Shown: positions 49,984 to 59,335 of the stretch, piece by piece
Position numbering within the stretch: position 1 is the stretch's first letter
Layout: each line of letters starts with the position of its first letter
Assembly (NCBI GenBank): GCA_902790625.1
Contig: CADASP010000002.1
Span: 1-64,000 of the forward strand
Length of the DNA: 64,000 nt
Source: an uncultured Prevotellaceae bacterium
Lineage (GTDB): Bacteria; Bacteroidota; Bacteroidia; Bacteroidales; Bacteroidaceae
Direction of reading: 5' to 3'
The notes under the pieces: generated by a model
What the model was told of the DNA's origin: nothing
The model's input: only the letters and a program-made list of their open reading frames with translations
Databases searched by the model: none
Made by a program: the position numbers and the translations under genes

Positions 49984-51714
49984 TTAAAGCTCTTCGCTCC
50001 GCGCCAACTGGTGTCCGCGGAACTGTGCCACGACGAGGTGAAGCTGCGTAGGGCCGCACAACAGGCGCAGCTTCTCGTCCGTCGCGTAGCGCGTTATCTG
50101 TTCTTTGGCCTCTGCCCATTGTGCCTCGCCCTCCTCCGTCGTCGCGTCTTGCTTCAGGTACTTCAGTTCGATGATGAACGAGTGGGCTACCACAGGATAG
50201 CGGCGCAGGTCGGGCAGCAGGAAGAAGTCACAGTAGCCGTGTCTCAACTCCAGCTCGGGGGCGGTGAGGTAGTAGGGGCAAAGGGAGAAGTAAGCGGTAA
50301 AGAAGCCCTGGATGTTACGCTCGCCCTCAATCAGACAGCGCACGGCACAGGTTTTCTCGTACTCGTCGCTGACGGTCTGGAGCAGCGGATGCCAGTCGCC
50401 GCTGACGGCTGCCTGCTGGAAAGCCTTGTCTATCTGCCAGTGGTTTACCGTGCGGATGCGGTCGTACTCCTCCAGCAAGTAGCCGTAGTACTGTTTCCTG
50501 ACGTTGTTGTTCGGTATGCCAAGGCGCAGAGTGAAACCGCTGGTGCCTGTGATGGTGAGCATACCATAGTAATATAGCAGGCTGACGAAGTTGTCGAACT
50601 TCACCAATTCTGAGGCTGGGAAGTAAGGCACGATGTTGCTGTCTATATAGCCCTGCTCCGCTATCTGGTAGATGATGCTCTTGCGTTCTGGCTCCAGCTT
50701 GTCAATCTGTATCAGCTTCTTCATCTTCTGGTAGTCGGTGCGGGCGTTGGGGTTGACCATCTCGTCAGGTGAATGACCGTTCCTTACTTGGTTTCCCAAG
50801 TAGTAGAGTACCATATCGCTGTTGAACAAACGGCTCTCGTCAAGTCCCTCCTTGGCAAAGCAGTAGTTGTCGTACCACGGCTTCATCTCCTCAATCATCG
50901 CCTCGATGTCGCCCTTAATCCATCCGGCCTCCAAGTAGTAGCGGAACATTTCGCGTACATCGTCCTCGCTGAAGCCAAGCATCTGGTTGACCCTGGCATC
51001 AGCAGTGATGTTCGTGGCGATGTTGTAGCCCGAGGTCAGATCGTCCATCGTCACGGGACTCACGCCAAGCATCAGCACCCGCTCGAAGTTGGCCTTGAAA
51101 CTCTTGAAAATGTCGCGATAGAAGCCCTCGCCGTGGGTCAAGCCGTGGTATATGTCCTCGCCGTGCTGGTTCAGTACGGTGTTGGTGAAGTTATCGTACT
51201 CGTCGACGATGAGGTAGAGGGGAACATTGTACATCTTGGCCTTACGTCCGATAAGATTGAGTTTCCCGCCTGCAGTCGAAGTTTCCTTCATGTCCTTGCA
51301 GAAGCCGTCGTAGAACAGGTACTCATATTGCTGGGCAAAGCAGTCGCACTCCATGCCGCAATAGCTGTCAAAGCTGTCGGCCAGCTTCTCTATCGGCCCG
51401 AACACCAAAGAGAAATCCAGATGCAGCACGGCGTAGTAGTTCCTGTAGGCCGTGGGATGGCTGCCTATCCACAAGTCGCCGAACAGCTTGTCGAAACGGT
51501 CTTTCATGCTCACGTCGTAGTATGCCTTGAGCATACTCAGCAGCAGCGACTTGCCGAAGCGGCGGGGGCGCACGAGGAACAGATAACTGCTCGTCGTCTC
51601 CAATCGGGGGATGAACATTGTTTTGTCTACGTAGTAGTAATTCTGCTCGCGAAGGCGGCTGAAGTCCGCGATGCCGAGGGGCAGCTGTTTGGTGGTCTGT
51701 ACTGGTGGTGTCAT
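49984..51714 (-). CDS. AAA-ATPase-like/PD-(D/E)XK nuclease-family protein
   Basis: 576 residues. The N terminus QLPLGIADFSRLREQNYYYV, followed by DKT and LVRPRRFGKSLLLSML (a P-loop variant), is the AAA-ATPase-like family (PF09820 type). VPLYLIVDEYDNFTN is the Walker B region. The C-terminal ~130 residues carry the PD-(D/E)XK-like part (ELRHGYCDFFLLPDLRRYPV, then SFIIELKYLK with ExK). These proteins are common in multiple copies in gut Bacteroidota and some Firmicutes; their job is not established, though a defence or mobile-element role has been suggested. A paralogue with about the same layout lies at 54038-55618. Confidence 0.9.
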   Translation of the reverse strand: MTPPVQTTKQLPLGIADFSRLREQNYYYVDKTMFIPRLETTSSYLFLVRPRRFGKSLLLSMLKAYYDVSMKDRFDKLFGDLWIGSHPTAYRNYYAVLHLDFSLVFGPIEKLADSFDSYCGMECDCFAQQYEYLFYDGFCKDMKETSTAGGKLNLIGRKAKMYNVPLYLIVDEYDNFTNTVLNQHGEDIYHGLTHGEGFYRDIFKSFKANFERVLMLGVSPVTMDDLTSGYNIATNITADARVNQMLGFSEDDVREMFRYYLEAGWIKGDIEAMIEEMKPWYDNYCFAKEGLDESRLFNSDMVLYYLGNQVRNGHSPDEMVNPNARTDYQKMKKLIQIDKLEPERKSIIYQIAEQGYIDSNIVPYFPASELVKFDNFVSLLYYYGMLTITGTSGFTLRLGIPNNNVRKQYYGYLLEEYDRIRTVNHWQIDKAFQQAAVSGDWHPLLQTVSDEYEKTCAVRCLIEGERNIQGFFTAYFSLCPYYLTAPELELRHGYCDFFLLPDLRRYPVVAHSFIIELKYLKQDATTEEGEAQWAEAKEQITRYATDEKLRLLCGPTQLHLVVAQFRGHQLARSEEL

Positions 51715-51737
51715 AGCTTCTTATTCTAACGATGCTG

Positions 51738-51784
51738 CAAAAATACACAAAAATCCCCGAAACACCAAACGATTCGGGGATTTT
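51738..51784 (-). promoter_or_regulatory. Promoter overlapping a terminator-like hairpin
   Basis: Reverse-strand TTG (51766-51768), a 20-base spacer, TATTTTTG (51738-51745) for the AAA-ATPase-like gene. The same bases contain AAATCCCCGA (51751-51760) paired with TCGGGGATTT (51773-51782) and then T-rich sequence on the reverse strand, fitting a terminator for the radical SAM/esterase transcript. The TTG lies in the loop. Confidence 0.6.
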
Positions 51785-51887
51785 CAAAGACACATCATAT
51801 TTAATTCTCTATTTAATTCTCTATCGTCTTTAACAAACACATTGAAAAGACGTTGGTCTATAACCGTTTCCCCCCTTGTCTGAATAA

Positions 51888-53174
51888 CTATTCGAAGTCC
51901 AATTTCAGCTGCAGTTCCTCTGCCGCCCGCTTCTGCTGTGCTTTCGAGATGAGCAGGGGGCGCAGGCGCTCGGGGTGAAGTTCGTTGATGCCGATGATGG
52001 GCTGTGAGAACTGCGAGGTCAGTTCGTTGCAGGTTATGAAGTACTTTGCCTTCTTCATCACCACGCCCATCTTCTTCAGGTCGAAGGACGTAAGGCGGTT
52101 GAAGCGGCGTGAGTTGACGATGAGCCAGGCCGACTTGGTGCCCAAGCCGGGCACACGGAGCAACTGCTCGTAGTCGGCAGTGTTGATGTCGACGGGGAAG
52201 GCTTCGGGGTGGCGCAAGGCCCACGCCAGCTTCGGGTCAACTTCGAGGTCGAGGTTCGCGTGCTTGTCGTCGACGATTTCCTCCACCTTGAAGTGATAAA
52301 AGCGGAGCAGCCAGTCAGCCTGGTAGAGGCGGTTCTCGCGCACCAGCGGCGGCTGCTTCAGCACCGGCAGTCGCGGATCGTAGGTGTTTACGCTGACGTA
52401 GCCTGAGTAATAGACGCGGCGCATCGTGGGCTGGCCGTAGAGTATCGACGACATCTGCAGGATGTCGCGGTCACTCTCCTTCGTGGCGCCCACAATCATC
52501 TGCGTCGACTGTCCGGCGGGCACGAAGCGGGGCACATGGCGGTAGCGCTTTCGGTCTTCCTTGTTTTCCAGCACGCCCTGCTGAATCAGCTTCATGGGTT
52601 GGAAAACGCTCTGATGGTCCTTTTCAGGTGCCAGCAGCTTCAGCGACTCCTCGCGGGGAATCTCGATGTTCACACTCATGCGGTCGGCATAACGGCCGGC
52701 CTCGTTGAGCAGTTCCTGCGAACAGCCGGGAATGCTCTTCAGATGGATGTAGCCGTTGAAGCGGTGGATGGTCCGGAGGTCGCGGGCAATGGCCGCGAGC
52801 CGCTCCATCGTGTAGTCGGGATTGCGCACCACGCCGCTGCTGAGGAACAGCCCCTCGATGTAGTTGCGGCGGTAGAACTCCATCGTGATCTCCTCCAGCT
52901 CCGAGACCGAGAGCGTCGCCCGCTTGATGTCGTTCGAGCGGCGGTTGATGCAATAGGCACAGTCGTACATGCAGTAGTTGGTCAGCATCACCTTCAACAG
53001 CGAGATGCACCGTCCGTCGTCGGCAAACGAGTGGCAGATGCCCACGCCGCCGACCGTCGAACCCACCATGCCCTTCTTGCCGCTGCGCACAGTACCGCTC
53101 GACGAGCACGACACGTCGTACTTCGCCGACTCTGCGAGCACCCGCAGCTTCTCCATCGTCTTCTCTGTCAGCAT
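51888..53174 (-). CDS. Putative DNA modification/repair radical SAM protein (TIGR03916)
   Basis: 428 residues. The iron-sulphur motif is CMYDCAYC (Cys about 68, 72 and 75, CX3CX2C). The early segment DVSCSSSGTVR and the strong match across IHLKSIPGCSQELLNEAGRY and SVNIEIPREESLKLL identify the family. Near residues 320-350 a helix-hairpin-helix (DINTADYEQLLRVPGLGTKS) suggests DNA binding. Family members are normally encoded beside a TIGR03915 protein; here that gene is at 33720-34490. The start at 53174 avoids overlap with the upstream esterase gene (stop at 53182-53184) and fits the usual N terminus LTEKTMEKLRVL. The reaction is unknown. Confidence 0.9.
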   Translation of the reverse strand: MLTEKTMEKLRVLAESAKYDVSCSSSGTVRSGKKGMVGSTVGGVGICHSFADDGRCISLLKVMLTNYCMYDCAYCINRRSNDIKRATLSVSELEEITMEFYRRNYIEGLFLSSGVVRNPDYTMERLAAIARDLRTIHRFNGYIHLKSIPGCSQELLNEAGRYADRMSVNIEIPREESLKLLAPEKDHQSVFQPMKLIQQGVLENKEDRKRYRHVPRFVPAGQSTQMIVGATKESDRDILQMSSILYGQPTMRRVYYSGYVSVNTYDPRLPVLKQPPLVRENRLYQADWLLRFYHFKVEEIVDDKHANLDLEVDPKLAWALRHPEAFPVDINTADYEQLLRVPGLGTKSAWLIVNSRRFNRLTSFDLKKMGVVMKKAKYFITCNELTSQFSQPIIGINELHPERLRPLLISKAQQKRAAEELQLKLDFE

Positions 53175-53181
53175 AGGGCGT

Positions 53182-54006
53182 TCACTCCACTTCGAGCTGT
53201 TCCGCACGCTTCTCCATGTCGCGATAGGCCTGATTGAGGTCGTGTTGGCTGATGTTGATGTCGCGCCGCACAGGACGGTCGGGGTCTCTCAAGGAATGGG
53301 AGAAAAGCCATTCGTAGGTTTTTGTGGTATAGAAATAGCGTGCCAGTGCGCCATGCGAGGCACCTGGCAACCAGTCGAAGCGTAGACGCTGGGTGATGCC
53401 TGCCTGCTTCATGCGGTTGACCACCACCTGCGACTCGCGAACAGACACGGAGCGGTCGGCGGTGCCGTGGATAATCCACAGCGGGGCCTCGCCCATGCGG
53501 CTCTGGTCCTTCAGCGTGCAGCCGCCGCAGAGGGCCATGGCCGCCGCCACCTTCTCGGGATAGGTGCCCACGAAGTCGAGCGTTCCGTAGCCGCCAAGGC
53601 TCATGCCCAACACGTAGACGCGGTTGTGGTCGTAGGCGTACTCGTTCGCGTCGAGCCACTCCAGGATGTCGTTCAGCTTCTTGGGATTCCATGCCCCGCC
53701 GGGGTTCTGCGGGGTGATGACGAGGGCAGGTATCTGGCGCCCCATCTTGATGGCGGCGACGGTGCCGTAGCGAAGCGCACGGTTCAGGTCGTGGCCACAA
53801 AGGCTGGCACCATGCAGGAAGAGAATCAACGGCGTCGACTCCTGCGTGTAGTAATAGTCTTCGGGCGTATACACCCAGAAATTGTAGCCACCCTTAATGA
53901 CGCCTTTCTTGGCCGAGAGCAGGTCGGTGCCCTGCGCCCCTACGGGACTAAACGACAACTGGCAAATGATGAATGATAATGCTATCAGGTGAAATAATCG
54001 TTTCAT
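53182..54006 (-). CDS. Secreted alpha/beta-hydrolase (esterase-like)
   Basis: 274 residues with a signal peptide (FHLIALSFIICQLSFSPVGA). The alpha/beta-hydrolase motifs are LFLHGASLCG (oxyanion region), GMSLGGYG (nucleophile Ser), IIHGTADRSV (Asp) and PGASHGAL (His). The type is that of carboxylesterase or phospholipase-like periplasmic hydrolases found near polysaccharide genes; the substrate cannot be read. It is upstream of the radical SAM gene by seven bases and probably in one transcript with it. A C-terminal tail (HDLNQAYRDMEKRAEQLEVE) is helical and not part of the catalytic fold. Confidence 0.88.
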   Translation of the reverse strand: MKRLFHLIALSFIICQLSFSPVGAQGTDLLSAKKGVIKGGYNFWVYTPEDYYYTQESTPLILFLHGASLCGHDLNRALRYGTVAAIKMGRQIPALVITPQNPGGAWNPKKLNDILEWLDANEYAYDHNRVYVLGMSLGGYGTLDFVGTYPEKVAAAMALCGGCTLKDQSRMGEAPLWIIHGTADRSVSVRESQVVVNRMKQAGITQRLRFDWLPGASHGALARYFYTTKTYEWLFSHSLRDPDRPVRRDINISQHDLNQAYRDMEKRAEQLEVE

Positions 54007-54037
54007 GTAACTAAATACTTGAGTTCAGAATAATCAG

Positions 54038-55618
54038 TTATTCAATGACCCAGTCCACAGGCACGCGGGTGGCAGCATCGAACTGCACCCCTACTTTCAC
54101 GACGTGCTGGTCAGCACACTGGTAAGGTATGGCATATCCGCGACTGTTTATCTGGGCCAGTGCCTCGTGTGCAGTGCCGTTGACCTTCAGCTCAAACACA
54201 TAGACCGTGCCGGGCATCCACACCACCATGTCGGTCCTGCCACCTGCACACTTCACCTGCGTGCGGACATAGAAATTGAGCATCGAGAAAATCAGATACA
54301 TCGTGTATTCATAGAATCCCTCTGCCGTCGCTGCCTCAGCGAGTTTCTGCTTGAACCCTTCCACATACGGAATTCCGGCCAGATAAGCCTGCATCTCACG
54401 CATGGCCAAGTCGACATCTCCTTGCTTCAAGGCGCGCCAGAATTTCAGGGCAAAGCCCGCCTGTACTTCATAATTATTCAGGCCTGTGTAGACGGGGACG
54501 AGTCCGTTGACATAGCCGATGCGCACCTCCTGATTGGGAAAGGCCAGCGTGTAGATTTCTGCCTCGCGGTCATAATCCTTGATGGTCAGATAGCCGCTCT
54601 GATAAAGCAGTGGCAGCGCGTTGTGCATGTTCTCAGTGGGTTGGTCGAATGCCGTGACGGGCACCTCCATATTGTCCAAAGCCGTTATGTCGGTATTAAA
54701 ATGCAGCATCTGACGGATGAGGAACGTCGGCGTACCGCTCTCAAACCAGTAGTTGGCCACTTCTCTCTGTTGGAAAGCCTTCATCAAGCTGAAAGGATTG
54801 TACACCTCTTCTGAAGCCTTGGTAAAGTGATAGCCGTCATACTTCTGCTTCAGTTTCTGGTGCATCCCGTCATACGTCATCTCATTCGCTGCAGCCAGTT
54901 GTCCTATATCCTCATGAAGCACGGTGGTCAGTTCCTGCTCCGTGATGCCTAAGAGGGTGGAGAAGGCTGTGTCCATCGTCACGTTCGTCAGGTTGTTGAT
55001 GGTTGAGAAGATACTTAGCTGCGAGAACTTAGTGATGCCCGTGATGAAGCAGAACTTGACGTAGCGCTCGTTGGCCTTCAGGGGCATATACAGTTCTTGC
55101 ATCACCATACGCTTGGCTTCCAGTGTCTCTTGCTCATGCAGCACCTCCAACAGTGGTGCGTCGTATTCATCGATGATGACCACCACCTGCCGCCCCGTCT
55201 GCTGGTAGGCCCGCTTGATGAGTCCGTCTATCAGCCCGCCAGGAGTCACCTCTGTATCCTTGCGGCCGTATACTTCTGCGTAGTCGTCAAGCATCAGCAG
55301 CAGTCTGTTCTTGAGGTCTTCGGCCGTAAGCTGAGCTTTCGCCAGACTCAAATCGAGCCGAATGACAGGATACCTCGTCCACTCCTGCTCCAGCGGCATG
55401 ATTTTCAGTCCTTCAAACAGTTCCTTCTCTCCTTGGAAGTACGACTCCAGGGTGGAGGCGAGCAATGACTTTCCGAACCTGCGAGGGCGGCTCATGAAGA
55501 TGTATTTGGCATAGTGCGCCAACTGCCACACCTGATCTGTCTTGTCTACATAGACATAGCCTCCTCGGATAATCTCAGAGAATGTCTGAATGCCTACAGG
55601 ATATCGTCTTACCATCAT
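54038..55618 (-). CDS. AAA-ATPase-like/PD-(D/E)XK nuclease-family protein, paralogue
   Basis: 526 residues. The N terminus VRRYPVGIQTFSEIIRGGYV and the P-loop-like MSRPRRFGKSLLASTLESYF place it in the AAA-ATPase-like family. VVVIIDEYDAPLLEVL is the Walker B region. The C-terminal part holds the PD-(D/E)XK-like pattern GRTDMVVWMPGTVYVFELKV (D and ExK). It is the same architecture as 49984-51714, but the sequences are divergent, so they are old paralogues rather than a recent duplication. Its own -7 box lies at 55641-55648. Confidence 0.92.
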   Translation of the reverse strand: MMVRRYPVGIQTFSEIIRGGYVYVDKTDQVWQLAHYAKYIFMSRPRRFGKSLLASTLESYFQGEKELFEGLKIMPLEQEWTRYPVIRLDLSLAKAQLTAEDLKNRLLLMLDDYAEVYGRKDTEVTPGGLIDGLIKRAYQQTGRQVVVIIDEYDAPLLEVLHEQETLEAKRMVMQELYMPLKANERYVKFCFITGITKFSQLSIFSTINNLTNVTMDTAFSTLLGITEQELTTVLHEDIGQLAAANEMTYDGMHQKLKQKYDGYHFTKASEEVYNPFSLMKAFQQREVANYWFESGTPTFLIRQMLHFNTDITALDNMEVPVTAFDQPTENMHNALPLLYQSGYLTIKDYDREAEIYTLAFPNQEVRIGYVNGLVPVYTGLNNYEVQAGFALKFWRALKQGDVDLAMREMQAYLAGIPYVEGFKQKLAEAATAEGFYEYTMYLIFSMLNFYVRTQVKCAGGRTDMVVWMPGTVYVFELKVNGTAHEALAQINSRGYAIPYQCADQHVVKVGVQFDAATRVPVDWVIE

Positions 55619-55640
55619 GTCGTTGCTGTTTTTTACCCTG

Positions 55641-55648
55641 CAAAGGTA
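55641..55648 (-). promoter_or_regulatory. -7 box of AAA-ATPase-like paralogue
   Basis: Reverse-strand TACCTTTG, 22 bases upstream of the start codon at 55618. No clear TTG at 20 bases. Confidence 0.55.
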
Positions 55649-55727
55649 CTACAAATATTTCAGATTAAAGCATCTATGGACTTCAAACTTTAAATGCTGC
55701 AACAAATTCTTCACTCTTCACTTTGAG

Positions 55728-57299
55728 CTAAATGATGTTGAACTTATAAATCTTGGTGCCTCGGCATCCGACGACGACGCTGTTGCCCACCACGCAGGCC
55801 GACGACTCGAAGTTGGCGCCCATCTCTTTCGTGCATAGTATTTTGCCATCGCGGCCACGGACGAGGTAGACCACGCCATTGGCATCGGCAGTGAAGACAA
55901 ACATCTCGTCGCTCTCGTTGAGGAACCCCACGGGCGACGTCCAGCAGAAGTTGGTGTAGGCCACGGCATAGCGTATGGTGCCGTCGATGGTGTTCAGAGC
56001 CACGAGTTGCCCACGGTCGTGCTGCTTGTCGTTGCGGCAGATGTTGGCGAAGATGGTTTCGCTGCAGTCGCCTTGTCCCACCAAGGGCGTGGCATACATG
56101 CCGCCATCGAGTATCTTCCCTCCCAAGTCCACCCGGTTGCAGGGTATGAGCTGCTCCCAAACGATTTCGCCCGTCAGTGCCTTCAGCTTCAGGAATCGGC
56201 AGATGCCCTGTGCCCCCTGCTTGTCCACCTCGCACGCGCTATATATATAAGGAGTGCCCTGCTCCTCGCGGCACACGATGGTGCCATCGCTGTCGTCGAG
56301 GTTCTTCACATGCCACACGGGGCACATCGTGTTCAGGTTCACGCAGATGATGTTGCCGTGGTTGTCGCTGAAAAAGCCATAGTTGCGATAGACGCACAGG
56401 CTCGACTCGATGCCCGGTGCAGCACCATTCACACGGTAGCGCAGGGTGCTGACACGCCGCAGCACACCGCCCGCTGCCCGCTCGAACTTAAAGAGGCTGC
56501 CGTTCTCGCCCGGCCAAAACAGGTAGCCGCCAGCCACGATGGGCGACGAGTCGAAGGCTTGCCAACCGCGCCAAGCACGTGGGTCGTTGAAGAAGGTGCC
56601 GCGCTGGTGGCTCGTCAGCGAGAAAGCCTGACAGCCCAGCGGCTCGCCCTTGGGCACGCCCTGCCCCACGTAGAGGTTCATCAGCTCGGGGTCCATCGAC
56701 ATGGTGCCCTTCACCACGTTGTGCAGGTCGAGGGGCTGGCGCGAGGGGTGCCCCGACTGGAAGTTCAGGAAGAAGGCCTCGCCACATAGCGACCCCACCA
56801 TCACCTCCTCCTCGCCGAAGTCGGCAGTGAGCGGTGCCCCACCCCGCCGGATGCTGTCCTGCTCGGCAGCTGTCCAGTGGGCATAGAGTGGCTGTCCTGT
56901 CCATCCCGTTCCCCCACCCCACTGGCCAAACCGGGTCTCGGCTTTGCCGAAGGGCGTGTCGTAGCTCCAAGCCACTTCTATCGTCGTTGGCTCGCCCTGC
57001 ACGCGACCTCCGAAGTCGGCATTGCGCATCAGGTTCTTGCGGAAGGTCATCACGCGGTCGGGGCGACGGTAGGGGTCGTCGTAGTCGTGCAACGGATGCG
57101 GAACGGAGTCGGCATGGTCTACGACATACTTTAGGGCAGATGCCGACTCAAAGACGGTATCGGGCAAGGTCAGCTCGGCCATAGTGGGCTGGCGCGCCCC
57201 GATGCTGTCGGCATCGGCAGGTGCCGCTTCCTTCTTCTGGCCCGAACAAGCCACCAGCAGCGACGTGATGACAACGGCAACAGAAAATCTCAACTTCAT
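55728..57299 (-). CDS. Lipoprotein with PQQ-like beta-propeller
   Basis: 523 residues with a lipoprotein signal (VAVVITSLLVACSG, lipobox LVAC). The mature part contains repeated blades such as GGYLFWPGENGSLFKFE, NIICVNLNTMCPVWHV, FVFTADANGVVYLVRGRDGK, LCTKEMGA, typical of PQQ-like propeller repeats. It probably faces the periplasm or the surface and may act as a scaffold or binding protein; there is no catalytic signature. The start overlaps the stop of the patatin gene by three to four bases (ATGA), so the two are translated together. The frame stop is at 55728. Confidence 0.88.
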   Translation of the reverse strand: MKLRFSVAVVITSLLVACSGQKKEAAPADADSIGARQPTMAELTLPDTVFESASALKYVVDHADSVPHPLHDYDDPYRRPDRVMTFRKNLMRNADFGGRVQGEPTTIEVAWSYDTPFGKAETRFGQWGGGTGWTGQPLYAHWTAAEQDSIRRGGAPLTADFGEEEVMVGSLCGEAFFLNFQSGHPSRQPLDLHNVVKGTMSMDPELMNLYVGQGVPKGEPLGCQAFSLTSHQRGTFFNDPRAWRGWQAFDSSPIVAGGYLFWPGENGSLFKFERAAGGVLRRVSTLRYRVNGAAPGIESSLCVYRNYGFFSDNHGNIICVNLNTMCPVWHVKNLDDSDGTIVCREEQGTPYIYSACEVDKQGAQGICRFLKLKALTGEIVWEQLIPCNRVDLGGKILDGGMYATPLVGQGDCSETIFANICRNDKQHDRGQLVALNTIDGTIRYAVAYTNFCWTSPVGFLNESDEMFVFTADANGVVYLVRGRDGKILCTKEMGANFESSACVVGNSVVVGCRGTKIYKFNII

Positions 57300-58144
57300 A
57301 CCTTATAATTCAGACAGAATTTCTCGCCCTCCTGATAGCCCTCCTGATAGAGCCTCTCCAGCTTCTCAGGGTCGCGGCAGACGCGCCCCACCTCCATGGG
57401 CTTTTGCGGACGTATGACGATGACATCGCCCCACTGCTCCATGCGCTCCACCATCTCCAGCTGACGGTTGTACACCTCCACGCGATGGCTCAGTGCCACC
57501 CTCAGCCGTGGATATTCGCCATAGAGGAATCGCGGCACCTTGTGGTCGCCTTCCGTGGAGCGATAGCCACGGTTGCGCGTCATCACCACCACGTTCACGG
57601 GATGCCCGGTCGCGATGCTGCGCTGCACGGGGATGCTGTCGACGATGCCCCCGTCGAGCATGGGAATGCCGTCGACCGGGGTGATCTGCGCCACGTAGGG
57701 CAGCGACGAGCTGGCCTTCACAATGGCCATCATGCGGCGGCGGTCGGTGCGCTCTGTCAGGTATTCGGCCAATCCCGTCAGGCAGTTGGTGGTCACCATC
57801 TCGAAGGTGGCCGGATTGCGCCCGAAGGCATCGTAGTCGAAGGGTAGGATGTCGTTGGGGAAGCGCTCGTAGAGCAGCTCCGGGTCGAAGATGCTGCCTT
57901 TCACCAGCAGGTTCCTCAACGAGAGATAGCCATACTTCTGCAACAAGTCGATGTTGGAGAAGCGTGCCCGACGCGGCTGACGGCTGATATAGCTCATGCC
58001 GTTGCAGGCCCCTGCCGACACGGCCACCACGTAGGGGAACTCCACATGGTGCTTCATGAAAGCATCGAGCACGCCACTGGTGAACACACCGCGCATGCCG
58101 CCACCTTCGAGCACCAGGCCCGTATTCCTTTCAAGCAGTTCCAT
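57296..58144 (-). CDS. Patatin-like phospholipase
   Basis: 282 residues. The oxyanion-hole segment LVLEGGGMRGVFTSGVLDAF, the nucleophile region VVAVSAGACNG and the catalytic Asp in MLDGGIVDSIPV are the three patatin landmarks. It would cleave acyl chains from phospholipids or glycolipids, without a signal peptide, so probably in the cytoplasm or at the membrane. The ATG at 58144 is chosen because the -7 box TAATTTTG is at 58154-58161; the longer upstream frame would run through it. It forms a two-gene operon with the PQQ-like lipoprotein. Confidence 0.93.
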   Translation of the reverse strand: MELLERNTGLVLEGGGMRGVFTSGVLDAFMKHHVEFPYVVAVSAGACNGMSYISRQPRRARFSNIDLLQKYGYLSLRNLLVKGSIFDPELLYERFPNDILPFDYDAFGRNPATFEMVTTNCLTGLAEYLTERTDRRRMMAIVKASSSLPYVAQITPVDGIPMLDGGIVDSIPVQRSIATGHPVNVVVMTRNRGYRSTEGDHKVPRFLYGEYPRLRVALSHRVEVYNRQLEMVERMEQWGDVIVIRPQKPMEVGRVCRDPEKLERLYQEGYQEGEKFCLNYKV

Positions 58145-58153
58145 TTGCGGGTG

Positions 58154-58161
58154 CAAAATTA
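58154..58161 (-). promoter_or_regulatory. -7 box of patatin operon
   Basis: Reverse-strand TAATTTTG nine bases from the start codon, implying an almost leaderless mRNA. Confidence 0.55.
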
Positions 58162-58270
58162 GGCATTTTTTTTCAGTCCAGGCTCTTATGGCCGCTTTAT
58201 TTTCGTTAAGTAATGATAAAATAACCACGAAATCTTGCCATTTTCAACCTTAAAGGTCGAAAAAATTGCT

Positions 58271-58278
58271 TACCTTTG
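58271..58278 (+). promoter_or_regulatory. -7 box of acyltransferase gene
   Basis: TACCTTTG; leader of about 50 bases to the ATG at 58334. No clear TTG at the normal distance. Confidence 0.6.
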
Positions 58279-58333
58279 CAGCGTCGTCGGGGAGCAGCAT
58301 GAAGTCTGCGCTCCCTATGAAGTAATTGATACA

Positions 58334-59335
58334 ATGGCTCAGCAGCACATTCGGAAAATACAGCATTTGTCGTTTCTCCTGGTATGCCTCATTGTCTGGC
58401 TGCACTCTACGCCCTGCGACGAGCATGGCAGTCTGCCGTTTGTGTTTCGGGTTACGGGTGTTACCAATGCGCTGGGCCAAAGCGCGGTGCCATTCTTCTT
58501 TTTCGTCTCAGGCTTTCTATTCTTCCTCAGCTACGACCCAGGGAGCGCGGCTGGCAAGCTGCGGCGGCGTTTCCGCTCGCTGGTGGTGCCCTATTTGCTG
58601 TGGAATCTTCTGGCCGCCGTAGGTTGGCTGGTGGTCGAAGCCTTGCTGGGGGCTGCGTATGTAGAGCCTTGCTCGCGCTACGAGGGTGTCGACGGTTTCT
58701 TTTATCTGTTTCTCGACTCAGGCCATCTTTCGGTGTTCTGGTATGTGCGCAATCTCATTGTTTATGCCTTCTTGTCGCCCGTGGCCTATTATGCCATTCG
58801 GCAGCGCTATATAGGAGCGGCACTTGTGGTGCTGTCGGCAGCAGTTTCCATCAGCTTCGAGCTGCCCTATTCTGGCCTTGTCTACTGGTTGCCTTTCTAT
58901 CTCGCCGGCTGTTGGGCTGGTTTGCATCGCAAGACGTTCTTCTCTTTGCAGCGTCCTGCTATGGCCCAGGCAACGCTCGTCATGCTGTGGCTGTTTTTCT
59001 TCACTATTATGATCTACCGGCCAAACACCCGGCTCATCCTGCTGTTCCGTCTTCTTTCGCCTTGGGCACTCACCATTCTCTACGACAGGTTGCACCTCGA
59101 TGTCGTAATGAAGTCGTCGCGTGCTGGCTCCTATTCTTTCCTGCTCTATGCCCTGCACTGGGTTCCCCTCTACGTGTTGCAGGAGTATCTGCCCAATCAT
59201 TTCCCTGTGCCCACCATTTACTACGTAGTCTACTACCTGCTGCCCATCGTGCTTGTTCCGACCCTGTTGTGGTTTATACGTTTCCTGCATGAAAGGATTC
59301 CTCGCGTGTATGGGTTGCTCTCTGGCGGGCGATAG
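58334..59335 (+). CDS. Acyltransferase-3 family membrane protein
   Basis: 333 residues with about ten hydrophobic helices. The N terminus has IRKIQHLSFLLVCLIVWLHS, where the conserved His in helix one is the family's active-site residue, and then SAVPFFFFVSGFLFFLSYD, the usual second motif. LRRRFRSLVVPYLLWNLL follows. Family members transfer acetyl or other acyl groups to surface sugars at the inner membrane; the acceptor is unknown. The ATG at 58334 is chosen because it follows the -7 box; frames open upstream would begin inside the promoter. No partner glycan genes lie next to it. It is a single-gene unit followed by 1.2 kb without a credible gene. Confidence 0.85.
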   Translation: MAQQHIRKIQHLSFLLVCLIVWLHSTPCDEHGSLPFVFRVTGVTNALGQSAVPFFFFVSGFLFFLSYDPGSAAGKLRRRFRSLVVPYLLWNLLAAVGWLVVEALLGAAYVEPCSRYEGVDGFFYLFLDSGHLSVFWYVRNLIVYAFLSPVAYYAIRQRYIGAALVVLSAAVSISFELPYSGLVYWLPFYLAGCWAGLHRKTFFSLQRPAMAQATLVMLWLFFFTIMIYRPNTRLILLFRLLSPWALTILYDRLHLDVVMKSSRAGSYSFLLYALHWVPLYVLQEYLPNHFPVPTIYYVVYYLLPIVLVPTLLWFIRFLHERIPRVYGLLSGGR

